DNA of 64,000 nucleotides from positions 11,718,001 to 11,782,000 of the forward strand of contig NC_065903.1 of the NCBI RefSeq assembly GCF_905147045.1, written 5' to 3'. Below, one piece after another: positions 12,027 to 23,393 of this stretch. The translations under genes and the position numbers were made by a program. This DNA comes from Nymphalis io (lineage: Eukaryota; Arthropoda; Insecta; Lepidoptera; Nymphalidae). Each line of letters begins with the position of its first letter. The stretch's first letter is position 1. Below the pieces are notes generated by a model that was given only the letters and a program-made list of their open reading frames with translations, was not told the DNA's origin and did not search any database.

Positions 12027-15000
12027 ATGTCATACGCTCAGCCCGGGGGTAAGAGGCAGAAAGTTCGAGAAGTAAGAGGCTCTGATACCGTTGATTATTT
12101 TCAAGGTAAGAATAATTAATTATAATATTGTTTATGCCGAACAATACTTTGTATTGCTGTGTTTCGATTTGAAGGGTGGGTGTAATCTGCTTGTATTACA
12201 GTCGCAAGGGACCTAATCATAGGGTTCATAGGGTTGGTGGCCTATTGATGGTGTCAAGATTCATTAATATATGAGAGGTGGGTGTTTGACGAAATTGGCA
12301 CTCGTCTGGTATTTTGTCAAATATACGACATTTAATTTTGAAAGATAGGATTTATTTAATTTAATCTTAATTTTTGGACGAAAAATAAAACTTTCTTTTA
12401 TTTGTTAAAGATAAGAAATATTATTATCATTGGTATATTCATTCTATCATTGTGGGCAATAACTTTAAATTTGTTAGTAAGTTTCAGTTCAGTAAACTTT
12501 CACTGAATGTAACTTCGCTTATATAAATTATTAATATATTTTAGGCATAGAGAAGGTAGAGTATAACAACATGGCAACATCGACCGATACAAATAGTTAC
12601 CGTTACTACAATAGTAGCGAGAGGGTGCATTCTAGGGGCATGGAGGACTGGCTCAAATATAGCGTGTCGTTGACAGAGTTTAGATATAATGGTATGAAAA
12701 ACAGTTTTTTTTTCTTAAATGCATTTTCATAAAATTATGCTATATCCTTTGTAAGTATAATTATAAATCACTTGTAAGTATAATTATTTGATTATAATTA
12801 AGGTTCAGACGTCCAAGGCAGGCCAACATTCTGCCGTTCTTGGGATGACAACTCCAACACCATAGACAATTACAAACGTTGCATCAAGGCGTTCTATGAC
12901 TTCTGTACTAAACTTGGCATCAAATACTGGACCGCTTTTGATACAGATTTAGTTCCGCAGACAGATAACTGGGAGGAGAATAAAGCTAACTGGGATGAAA
13001 TAGTTGAATATATAAGCGAATTGTTCCAAAGAAGCCAGATTAAATTGATGTGGTTAGCGCCTGATTTACATTCACACCCAAAGTGAGTATTAAAGTAATA
13101 ATAATAATAATAAATATAAAAATATTATATAAAAGCTATACTTATTGTCTATGAAAATTACTCTTTATGAAGTTAGTACCATGATATTTTTCTATATATA
13201 AAGTATATAATTATTAATTTATTTACACAAAAATAATAATTATTTTATGTATAAAATAAATAATTTGATATTTGTAGATATATATCCGGTGCTTTTACGA
13301 GTAACGAGGCATCAACGTTCGTACAAGCGGCAACACAGATAAAGAAGTGCTTAGAAGTATCACAGCGCTTAAATGTGGAATGTTTCCTGTTATGGCCATA
13401 CAGAGAAGGCTATAACGCCATCTTCCAAACAGATGTTGCCAAAGAAATCAAATTATTCTCGAAATTGTTGAAAATAACTGCAGAGTATAAGGACAGGCTG
13501 AATTATAAGTGTCAATTGCTTATAATGCCGTATTATAGTAGCTTCGGTAAGAATTATGGCGGTTATGGCTTAACATGGCAACCCCAAAACAATTGGGACG
13601 GGGATGTCATGAACCGATATATGTGGGATATCACAAGTTGCTTGTACTTTTTGAAATTCCACAACTTGGATCGTTATTATAAAGTCTGCACTCCACCTGG
13701 ACACCATATGTATATGGCTGGCGTGTGAGTATCCTATCTTATAAACTTTGTAAAATATATAGATTGTAGGTACGTTACAAAGAAACGAGGATTTACTTTA
13801 ATTAATTACATTATGTTTATAGTCGTCATCACGTATGTGACGTCATACATACATAAAACATATAATATAGAATATCATGGACTACGATATATTAGTTATG
13901 TTTATATTTGCGATTCTAATAAAAAAGTAACTTAATTTATCATATTATTTAATTTAAATATAATATGTACAATTATTATCAATTTTAAGTTTCTACACAA
14001 CGGAGAATATTTTTCATTCTATACGTAATTAATTAGTATTAATAAAAAAAGAAACAAATATATTGTCTATTAAATAATATTTTTTTCTTCAACAGTTACA
14101 ACATGTTCGGCGGTGTTACTATAAACAATCAGTTCGACCAATCCGACATCAGAACAATTACATTGATGATGAAATGTATTATAGATCAAGTGAGTGAGCC
14201 AGTGTAACTACACACCGTACGTAACGGTGCAATGCACGTAACAACTATATCACAATTCTTACAACGCCACTGTCTGTAGGCAGTATTAACCATTTACTAT
14301 AAGATGGCTCATTTGCCGGTCTGTCTGCCGGTAATAAATAAAAAAAAAAGTTAAAATTACTTTGTACCGTTGTAAGCATAGCACAACTTACATTTTATTT
14401 AGCCACTCGTCATCAAATGCAATACCCTATTTATGCAATGTCCTTAGTCTGTGTGTAATTATCTATATATAAGTATGTATTTACAAAAGAAAAGGTAGTA
14501 TATGTAGTATATCAGTTGTTTGGTTTCCACAAGCTCTGCTTAGTTTGGAATCAAATGGCCGTGTGTGAATAATGTCCCAGGATATTATTATTATTATATT
14601 TTTATCCATCCATTGCATTTACGCTTGAGTATAATTTCATATGACACAAGTTTTACTAATTGTAAACACAAATATTTAAGCGCATCAACGTTCAGTATTA
14701 CTTGTAATTGATTACGATCCAAATGTCAGGTACAAGCATAGTGGGCGATAATTGATAACGTAATAAAGTAAAGTAACATCATGTAAACATTCATGCGGCT
14801 TCCTCCTATTTTTGAGAAGAAGGTTTGGAGTTTACTCTATCATGTTCTTCCAATGCGGGTTGGTTTCCTCACGTTTACTTTACCGCAGAGCACAAGATGA
14901 ATTATAAACAATTCATCTCATTAAAAGTCTTGAAATTGGAATCATTTGTTAAGATTAACATTTTCTATCCACTGGGCCGTCACGGCTCTTTAATAATAAT

Positions 15001-16556
15001 TAAAATACTTAATACAATTTCCTCAGGGTTCAGCTCCCTCTGGTGGGATCAATCTGAGACTAGTTCCGAAACGCGATTGTGACCTCCGTGATCTGATGAC
15101 GTCACAGGTCAAATACATCGACGCTCTCGCGAAAGGACTGAGGATCGCATGTAATGTCATTTCTGAACAAGTCTTCGTTAAGCATTTACAGGTAAGCATA
15201 GGCTTAAAATTACCTTCCGAAATCACCGGCATTTTTGTGTAAGAGCTCACTTCATTACTCACCCGTGAAATGTTGATAACCGATTGATGGTGATTTACTA
15301 TTTTGATGCATGTATTCATGAAATGTTATAATTATTATGGTCAATCTCGCAAATCACTTTCTGACATTTCAAGACCGTTGTCTGCGGTGTGTTTCGAGTT
15401 TTTTTCGTATAAAATAGCCCTAGAGATTTTTTTATTTACGCTATATCTACGTTCGTGATTTGGTCACCACAAAAAACATGGAACTATTCGTCTAAACGTT
15501 CGTAATTTCATCGATGTATAGAATCCTATAAAAATAAAGGATTGCTTCGCAAAAATTTTCCTCCAAGCAAACCATTAAACTTCATACCTATTCAATGTTA
15601 TTATATTTTTTGTCACTCGTTTCCACTGTTCCACATTTCTCCCGCGTGTTTTTTTTTATATACGCCGGGATGGCAAATGACTCTACTCCACCTGATGGTA
15701 TGTGGTAGTAGAGGCCAAACGCGACGACGGCCAGTACAGTGGGGAAGAATGTGTAAATTGTCAAACAATTTCATCAGGTTAATGGTATTCTTTCAGCAAC
15801 GCTACGCTTCGTATCATAGCGGAATCGGCTGTCGCCTATTGACTGGCGACGTTTCTATAGAAGAGTGTGAAGAATTTTATAAGTAAGTTTCTTTTGAATC
15901 ATATTTTATGTAAAAATTACCTTTTATAGGTACATACGTTCACAAATACACATTCACCTTATTATGTGACGGTTTTATTCAGCAAATGCAGGTTTCCTTA
16001 GGTTATGTTCCTTTATTATCATAGACGACGTGCATTCTGTGACCTGGTGCTAAAAGGTACAAACAACATTTCAAGTAAAATGTAACTGTAATTTGTTATT
16101 TGCCAAATCATGAAAAATTAAAATTATATATCTCGCTAAAACTGCTATAAGTTTAACATTACTAGTACTAACAACATTAAGCAAAATGGTACATATTATA
16201 TAAAGTAACCAAGATCATAGTTTCTATGGTTATTGATGTTGGTCTTTTTAAAACCAGCTAAGGCACAGAATTATCAAAAAATATAACCATAATATGGAAA
16301 CTCTAATGTGAGATCCAAGTATTCTAACTACTCATTCCGGCTCTTCAAAGCAAAATCAACTTTTTTGTTGGCAAATGACTGTATTGTATAAAAGTATTTT
16401 GCAGGCTTATTCCAAAGAATAGAGGTTCTATTTAAAATATCAAAAATATTTTTTTATTCCAGAAAAAACCAAGCTAACAGTGAAATAATTTGTACTAAAT
16501 CAGAACACTACAATATGGTGTTTCAACGCTACTTAGATACCTGCGATCACGTATAA
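12027..16556 (+). CDS. Xylose isomerase (XylA) family homologue, probable pseudoenzyme, 8 exons, 463 aa
   Basis: Exons are 12027-12105, 12545-12691, 12803-13082, 13278-13724, 14096-14189, 15027-15191, 15797-15882 and 16463-16556; all junctions are GT-AG with matching phases. The protein aligns with bacterial XylA (about 440 aa) from N- to C-terminus. Shared stretches include YNSSERV and GMEDWLKY near residues 48-65, YNGSD..G.PTF at 74-85, FDTD at 121-124, ATQ at 187-189, LLWPYREGY at 206-214, FGGV at 322-325, GGIN at 355-358 and QRYASYHSGIG at 405-415. XylA converts D-xylose to D-xylulose using two metal ions. Here most of the catalytic set is replaced. In E. coli numbering: His101 becomes F121, Glu232 M252, Lys234 Y254, Glu268 P309, Asp296 T326 and Asp339 R360. 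Only D124 (Asp104), H312 (His271) and probably D332 (Asp307) remain. About 12 residues before FGGV are also missing. The frame is intact across eight exons, so the protein is probably expressed but not a xylose isomerase. Its true role is unknown. Confidence 0.9.
12145..12265 (+). repeat. Degraded SINE-B fragment in intron 1 of the xylose isomerase homologue
   Basis: The stretch TTTCGATTTGAAGGGTGGGT, then GTAATC, ATTACAG and GGTTGGTGGC, follows the SINE-B order with many substitutions. It is in sense orientation. Confidence 0.5.
14190..14352 (+). repeat. 5'-truncated SINE-B at the donor of intron 5 of the xylose isomerase homologue
   Basis: The intron starts GTGAGTGAGCCAGTGTAA, 18 bases identical to the internal part of SINE-B (compare 59571-59590 and 31562-31580). 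It continues through TTCTTACAACGCCA, GGCAGTATTAACCA and GATGGCTCAT to an A-rich tail at 14338-14350. The SINE match starts at the first base of the intron, so it contributes the 5' splice site. Confidence 0.7.
14442..14600 (+). repeat. 5'-truncated SINE-D in intron 5 of the xylose isomerase homologue
   Basis: It matches the SINE-D body and tail: GTGTAATTATCTATAT, AAGTATGTATTTAC, GGTTTCCACAAGCTCTGC, GGCCGTGTGTGAATAATG, then TATTATTATTA. The tRNA-like head is missing. Confidence 0.75.
14795..14910 (-). repeat. Degraded SINE-A fragment in intron 5 of the xylose isomerase homologue
   Basis: On the minus strand it keeps ATTCATCTTGTGCTCTGCGG, CCCGCATTGGAAGAAC and the CTTCTCAAAA segment of SINE-A, heavily diverged. 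Confidence 0.5.
15655..15745. repeat. Interspersed repeat fragment in intron 6 of the xylose isomerase homologue
   Basis: The GC-richer block with CCACCTGATGGTATGTGG and CCAAACGCGACGACGGCC stands out from the AT-rich intron and resembles the tail part of a dispersed repeat. The family is not identified. Confidence 0.35.
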
Positions 16557-17398
16557 TATATTCTATTATTAATTGTATTATGTTTGTCAGATAAATTACT
16601 TCATTGTCTTATATTGTGGCAGTTATATGTTTTATAAAGGAAAAAAAAAACAATTAAACAATGGCTTATACAGAGTAAATATAAAATATGCGAACATTTT
16701 CACTATATAAATTATAATGCCTATTACTAATTGTAATAGGCAATATATATAGATTAATTCTGTATAAGTATTTTTAAAATATATTAAAGTAATATATTTA
16801 TATAGAAATATAGTGCAGCTAGCTTAACGCTTCTGTTTCCTACCCACCGTATAACGGACCACCGTATGACGTACCAATTGTAGATTTGTAATATCAAAAC
16901 TATCCATTAATTTACATTTAATTTTATTTTGTACAATACTTAAAAAACAAAGCGATTTACGTTTATTATCTAAGTTTAATTCGTATTTTATTAAAATAAA
17001 ATACAATAGGTTTATTAAAATAATGAACATAATATTATACTTAATTAATATTTTAACCAAAGGTTTCAGAATGTGTAATTAAATTTAAGGTATGTAATAA
17101 TTAGTTTACGGAGGCAAAAAAAAAGAAAAAGATAAGTATAAATAAAAAAAATTAAAACGACTTTTCAAGTTTTTTTAAATGTTTAAAAAAAAATTAAATT
17201 CGGTAATTTGTTCTTAGGTAAGTTTTTTAATTTATTTATTTTATTCGTTACTTTTAAAAGGCAAAAAGTAAAATTTAAATTTTATGTAAAATTCTAGACT
17301 GTATTTTTTGTAGATTAGTCCTCTAATAAATAAAAAAGCCTTTATTTGTATTCGTTGTGGTAATTGAAAATTGTGACATAAAAATTCGAATCCGATAT

Positions 17399-17660
17399 AC
17401 TGACTGATCTGCAACGTCGGTTGTTAAGTTAAATATTTATGTTGTATCATAGTTACATACTACACAATAGTTATACACTCCCGTGCCTCGGAAAGCACGT
17501 AAAGCCGTTGGTCCTGCGTCTGAACTCTTTTCGGTCGTGTCGGATTTGCCGTCCCAACGGATTATGAGAGTGAGCGAATAGAGTACATTTGTGTTTGCGC
17601 ACTAACTTACACTCCGATTGGCTGCCGTGTCCGAAATCGTTCAAGAGACATACTCGCACT
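17399..17660 (+). repeat. SINE-C copy
   Basis: It shares CACTCCCGTGCCTCGGAAAG, CACGTAAAGCCGTTGGTCCT, GGTCGTGTCGGATTTGCCGT and TTGTGTTTGCGCA with the fuller copy at 52555-52919, in opposite orientation. The tRNA-like head is not recognisable here. The open frame across it is not a gene. Confidence 0.7.
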
Positions 17661-20600
17661 TATTATCTGTGATACTACTACTACATGTGTTCGATAGCAT
17701 AAATGTTAATTCAATAATTTATAATATACTTGATAGACAGGTTTCACTTTAGTTATTTAATTCGAAATATATTGAGAATCTTTTGTAAGAAAATTTAAAT
17801 ATAAGTTTTTGAATATTTTCGGTTTTTCTACAGTCTGAAGCTTAGATATTAAAGTAAAAATAAGTAGAGTTGTTACTTATAATATTCACATGCGTTGAGC
17901 GTTTAAATGCGAAAACTTGTTTGCATAAATGAGCGCGATGTGATACTCAAGCATATAGCCAAAGAGAATAGTATCAATAGTCTAGAGCATAGCAATTTAT
18001 ACTATATACACTTTATTTAGAAAATAATTAGTTTGTATAATTCTTTTTAAGGTTTTTTTATATGATTATAGTTTGTAACATAGAAAAAAAATTGTGTAAT
18101 CATGTTTTTTATAAGCTTAATTTAGCATAGGAGTTATAATAAAATAAAAGATCAACACATATTAATATTTATTTTATTTCATATTTTCTTCTTGGTTTTT
18201 TCTTTTTTTTTATATATTCACAGCAACTTATTATATTCATATAAAACACAATTATTGTGCTCAAAAAGTAGATACACTAAGTTACACGTCACTAGGAGAA
18301 GATAGCGGGAATAAAAGTAACATTCCAATAGCGACACTGCAGTCGTTATAAGTTTTGCCACAGATTCACAATAAAAAAAAACAACATTGTTTATACTATA
18401 TATTTGACAGATTTAAAATCACGTCATGAAATATATTTAATAGATTAAATTAAAATCGGATTTATTATTTACGACTATACCATTTCTAAATAGGCGATTA
18501 ATTCGCGAGTGTAATAAAATAACATTTTTTTGTCATTTCGAATTAAAAAAATGTATGATATCTGTGGCGACGTTTAAGTAAATATCAATAAGCTTGACAG
18601 TACATTTGTATACATCGTGACATTTACAAGTCATTTTTATAATAATATCATATAAAGTGTACACTTACAACATTTTTATTCCTTAGTCTTCTATTTTACA
18701 TTAGAAATAAATTAAAAAAAAATGACACACTAACTTTTTAAGTATTGAGAAATTATTATTCTTAGTTAAATAGTAAAAACTAAATTCACTAATAAATTAA
18801 AAGAAGTAAAAATAATAATCCTAAAATGTAAAATAAATTTGTAAACTTAAAACGAAGTATTTTTAAAAACTATTACATATAATTATTAATTCAACACTCA
18901 TATGTACACAAAGTAGATCCTATATTAATCAGTTTGAATTTATTTATTAATACTGCAATAAATAAAAATGTGAACCAAAATGGCAGTATTCGTCGGAATG
19001 AGCGAAGATACATGATTGGCTAATATAAAATGTATTCGGAACACATTTGTTTCGTAATAAAAGCACCACGTTTTTCTATCTAGTTACTGATTTTGAAAAT
19101 TTATAGTTTAAAAAAAGTCTCATTCAATTATATTTTCAAAGGTTAAAAATAATAAATTTTATATTTTTTATTTTTTTAGCTTGTTTACATTTTGTACAAC
19201 ATGTACTGGAAAAAGACAATGATAGATCATATGTATGTATTAAAAGCCATATATAAAAACTACTATGTATTTCTATTTTCTAGGAAAATAATTTATTTTT
19301 ACATATGATTTATTATTATTGGAGATAGAGTCGTGTATTAGATATTGTTAATAAAATAAAAATATTACGATGCATATAGATTACATATGTAATAATTTAC
19401 TATATCGAAATGCAAACATTTGTTAATGATTTTTAAATGGATATTTTCTGACATTTTTTTTTAAACAAATGTTTTGTACAATCACCACTGAATTAGAATC
19501 AAAGATAAAAAAAAAATACTTTTTGCGTGGTTGTTTATTATTGTATGAAATATTACTACATAAAGTGGTCAAGATTGTATTTATTTTTGTGTAGTGCACT
19601 TTACATTTTGTTATATTGACATATATAATTTGTGTGTATTTAAAGATATATGTGCACTTTATATCATACAAGATTTACTATATGTTTTGTATTTGAATTT
19701 GTTTTGTGCATAATCTATTTAAAGTACATAATCCGGGTGACATTATATAATGTATCGTTATATAAAGCGTATTTTAACCAGTTTATACCCAAGTATTGTG
19801 CATATGTACATGTGTACATTTGGAAAATCAAAATATTTGTGTTTTTACGAGCGCCATATTTGTTTTAAGGTTATAGCAGTTATACAATACAATATAAAAT
19901 TAATTTTGGACTCACTTTGCATCGAGCATATTAACATTTACAATATAAACGAATACGCAAGTTTTAATTAATTTTAAGTTAATATAGTACTGATCCTTAT
20001 GTACACAATATTTTAAAATACGACAGGATACAGAATATTGCCATATCTTTCTCTAGTGTCGAGTTAAAAAGAGATAGCAAGAGGAAGAAGACGAAGAAAA
20101 TGCCTTCTTGACTAAAATTTGAAATAGCGAAGAATTTACAATAAAAATGTAAGTAATAGTAAGTAAATCTAAGGATAGTATAATATATATATTCTACTAA
20201 CGAATATTGTAATGTACCCCTTGCATGAGTGCGTAAGAAAGGCAACTACCACAGAATAATAGACAAATTAACAAGCGTGACCACGACCACTCATAAAAGC
20301 AAAACGACTACGTGTCATGTCATGACTCATGACAAGCATTCTGTCATCATGTCAGTGTCATGATAAGACAGACGTCATGAACGCGTTCTCTGAGCGGACT
20401 TTAGCCAAGATAAAATATTATGTAGAAAAGAATCATTGCCTACAAGATGTAATGGTCGCATGAATTAATTCGATTCGCTATGGGTGTGTCAATATTGCTT
20501 AACTATTTTTAGGTTATTTTTATTTTCTATTTAAATTATAAAACGAAGTACTTACTATACACGTATTGTTTCGTAGTAGTCTTGAGACGACAATTTTAAT

Positions 20601-20945
20601 TAAGTAAATAAATAATAAAAATAATTTTAACACATATGGTACCATAATTTTACTACTACTTCTAGTAGTATAATAGTCTAATTAACATCATTTAAGAATG
20701 CAATAAAGTTTTTTTCATATTGTATAAATCATACTACTTTATGTAAGATAATTTGTAAATAATTTCTTAGTTGTCAAATTTAGAACTTGTATATGTCGAT
20801 TAGGGTGTGATTGGTTAAACAGTGCTGTATCTTCTATGGAATTTCAAATCAAAGATCAAAGAGCTAATCTCGTCTATAAAGCCTTTTATTTATATTTATA
20901 ATATATAAACTGAAAAAGCCAATAGAAATCTATTCAGATAACAAT

Positions 20946-21240
20946 ATTTTTTTATTTATTTATAGAATAGGAAGGTGGACGAGCATATGGGCCACCTGAT
21001 GGTAAGTGTTCACCAACGCTCATAAACATTGGCATTGTAAGAAATGTTAACCCACCCTTACATCACCAATGCGCCACCAACCTTGGCAACTAAGATGTTA
21101 TGTTCCTTATACCTGTAATTACACTGGCTCACTCACCCTTCAAACCGGAACACAACAATACCAAGTACTGCTTTTATTTGATAGAATATCTGATGAGTGG
21201 GGGTACCTACCCAGACGAGCTTTCACAAAGCTCTACCACT
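20946..21240 (-). repeat. SINE-B copy
   Basis: A near full-length ~290-bp minus-strand copy. The poly-T run and TATAGAATAGGAAGGTGG at the left are the complement of the A-tailed 3' end; GAATATCTGATGAGTGGGGG and ACGAGCTTTCACAAAGC lie at the right. Confidence 0.85.
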
Positions 21241-21889
21241 CTCTATGTAATTATAATGATGTATATAATGTGAAACATTTCTAACGCACTTAAAAATTAC
21301 TTCTATCACGTGTAATGTTATGCAAGTAAGATTTTTTTTTTTTGTAATAATAAAACTAATTTCATATATAGTAACATTAATTTCGTATTCAAATTATCGT
21401 TAAGGGAACGATTATATCTTTGGTACAACTTCCTGTGACCTTAAATTTTTTATATTCAAATAGTTTTAATTTATAAAAAAAACTAGGATTGCACCAAGAT
21501 TGCATGTCACGGCTTAAGATATTTTATAAATAAAATTATATATATATATTATACAATATTTTCATTGATTATATTCACATGTTAATTTTATATGCATTTA
21601 AAAAATTAAAGTCACACACTAGTGTCTTATATATATTGTCAATAAATCTATACAATATGCGTAACCTGTTTCAACAATCAATTGTTTAATTGACATTTTG
21701 AATAAGATATAAATATATACATATATTTGATACATGGATTTGCTCCGCACAGAAAATTCAGTTCAGTAACTGTGGTTAAGTCTCTCTTTTGTTTTTTAAT
21801 GTTATTTATTATGTTTCATTATATTCATATTATACTTATGATCAGATGACTGTGCTGAGCCAATTATTATTAATTATCTCTTTAAAGAG

Positions 21890-22005
21890 ATTTAAAGAGC
21901 TGGCGCTTATTTAGCCCAAAATGCTGAGTCTAACGGTGCAGAGAGGAAATAGTGCCAGTGTCTTGGGTACAATGCCACAGGACAATCTTTTAGACGGCAT
22001 GTTTT
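21890..22005. repeat. Repeat E copy 1 (unclassified, ~110 bp)
   Basis: It shares CTGGCGCTTATTTAGCCCAA, the AATAGTGCCAG segment and GTCTTGGGTACAATGCCACA with 41167-41272. The two copies differ by a few small changes. The family is unknown; it could be the end of a LINE. Confidence 0.65.
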
Positions 22006-23393
22006 TGCTTTAAATTTGTAATGTGTATTTTGTTCTTTTTATTTTAATTTTGTGTATTTTAAAAATGTCTGAACATAGTTTCAACGCATATAATTTAAAT
22101 CATCTCTTCTTATATATAGAATATAGATATTCTCTAATTAATAGGAAAGGTTATAGTTGATGGTCAGTGGTCAATGCTAGATACAATTGCAAATTTGTAT
22201 AATCTTTGTGTGTAGCTTCAAGATAAATACCACTGTCCAAGTCAAAAATCAAAAAAATATTTTCTAGAAAAAGATAGAAGTCATAAAATTAAATATCTAT
22301 TAAAATTAAAAACTTGCCTTTTATTCAAATAATTTGTCAAATATCTTAAAACATATTGGCTTTCATAAGAAAGTAGCCCTAAACTTCTTACAAAAAAAAA
22401 AAAAAAACGACGAATTGAGAAGCTTCTACATTTTTTTTGTAACCGTTTTCTTTCGCCGTTAACTCTTGTAAGTACATTTTTATCAATTTATAACCAATTT
22501 TTATATTGAATAAATAATTTGACTTACGACGCTTTAAATATTTTCAAAGTAGTGACACTAAATATGTCGGCCATGTTTTTAATTTTAATTATGTCAAGTA
22601 AGTATTAAATACACTAATTAATTTCTAATATTTTATAAGAGATCACATAATTGCGACTAGATTTTATCTAATTTAAGAATATTTTTTATGAAATCAGTAA
22701 CTGTTGTCACTTAAAAATAAAATCAGCCTAATTTCGCATAAATTATAATAATAATATTAAATAAATTTAAACTAATATATAAACTTTTTCGTATTGGTTT
22801 CCTTAAATAGATATTTTTAAAATAAATTTAAGCCTATTAGAATAGTTGTTTGTGTCTCAGCGATATTGACGCAGCCATAGCATGATGATATACATTTTGA
22901 AGCATTTCAATCCTTATACACAAGTCAGTAAATACTAAAATCCTTTACATTTAAGCGTCTTACTAAATTGTATTAAAATATTAGGTTTGTACGTAGTCCT
23001 ACGTAGTAATAAATACAACAGGCAATTTTCGCACATAATATAAGGAAATTCAGTCTATTTTTGGTTGTATGAAATAGTCAGTTTATGAGGCATGTTGGCA
23101 ACACTGTAGTGTTTTTTTATTAAGTATATATTCTTCTGATTCATTACAACAAGTTTTTTATATATTTTTTTTTATAAATCGTTTTTTTAAATACCACATT
23201 TTTTTATGATGTTAAAAGTAAATAATAAAAATGAATATATATTTTATATTAGGACTCTCTTATAATTAACAAGATTACGCTTAAAAGGAACTTGCTTTTT
23301 AGTTTTCAATATAAACATTTACAATATTGCCAACACCCGTCGTATTTATATTTGTTTCGCTCACTCTATATACAGTGCATACTTTCGTCTCGC

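Larger units (their letters stand above)
16557..23393. other. AT-rich intergenic region between the xylose isomerase homologue and Uckl1
   Basis: This is the convergent intergenic space. It holds a SINE-C copy (17399-17660), a TCATG-rich cluster (20312-20380), a SINE-B (20946-21240) and a copy of repeat E (21890-22005). Short open frames near 16824, 19423, 19650 and 19997 have AT-driven composition and no recognisable domain. A TTTATT at 23116-23121 (AATAAA on the minus strand) could be a Uckl1 polyadenylation signal about 275 nt past its stop. Confidence 0.6.

Noticed and set aside
13823..13850. A ninth exon in the xylose isomerase homologue
   Set aside because: An acceptor-like site and a weakly matching RHHVCDVI stretch exist, but no donor keeps the frame, so it is reported only as a possible relic.
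19423..20245. Short ORFs of 70-82 codons between the xylose isomerase homologue and Uckl1
   Set aside because: Composition is dominated by AT-rich codons (Ile, Tyr, Phe, Lys, Asn); there is no domain, splice context or conservation evidence.
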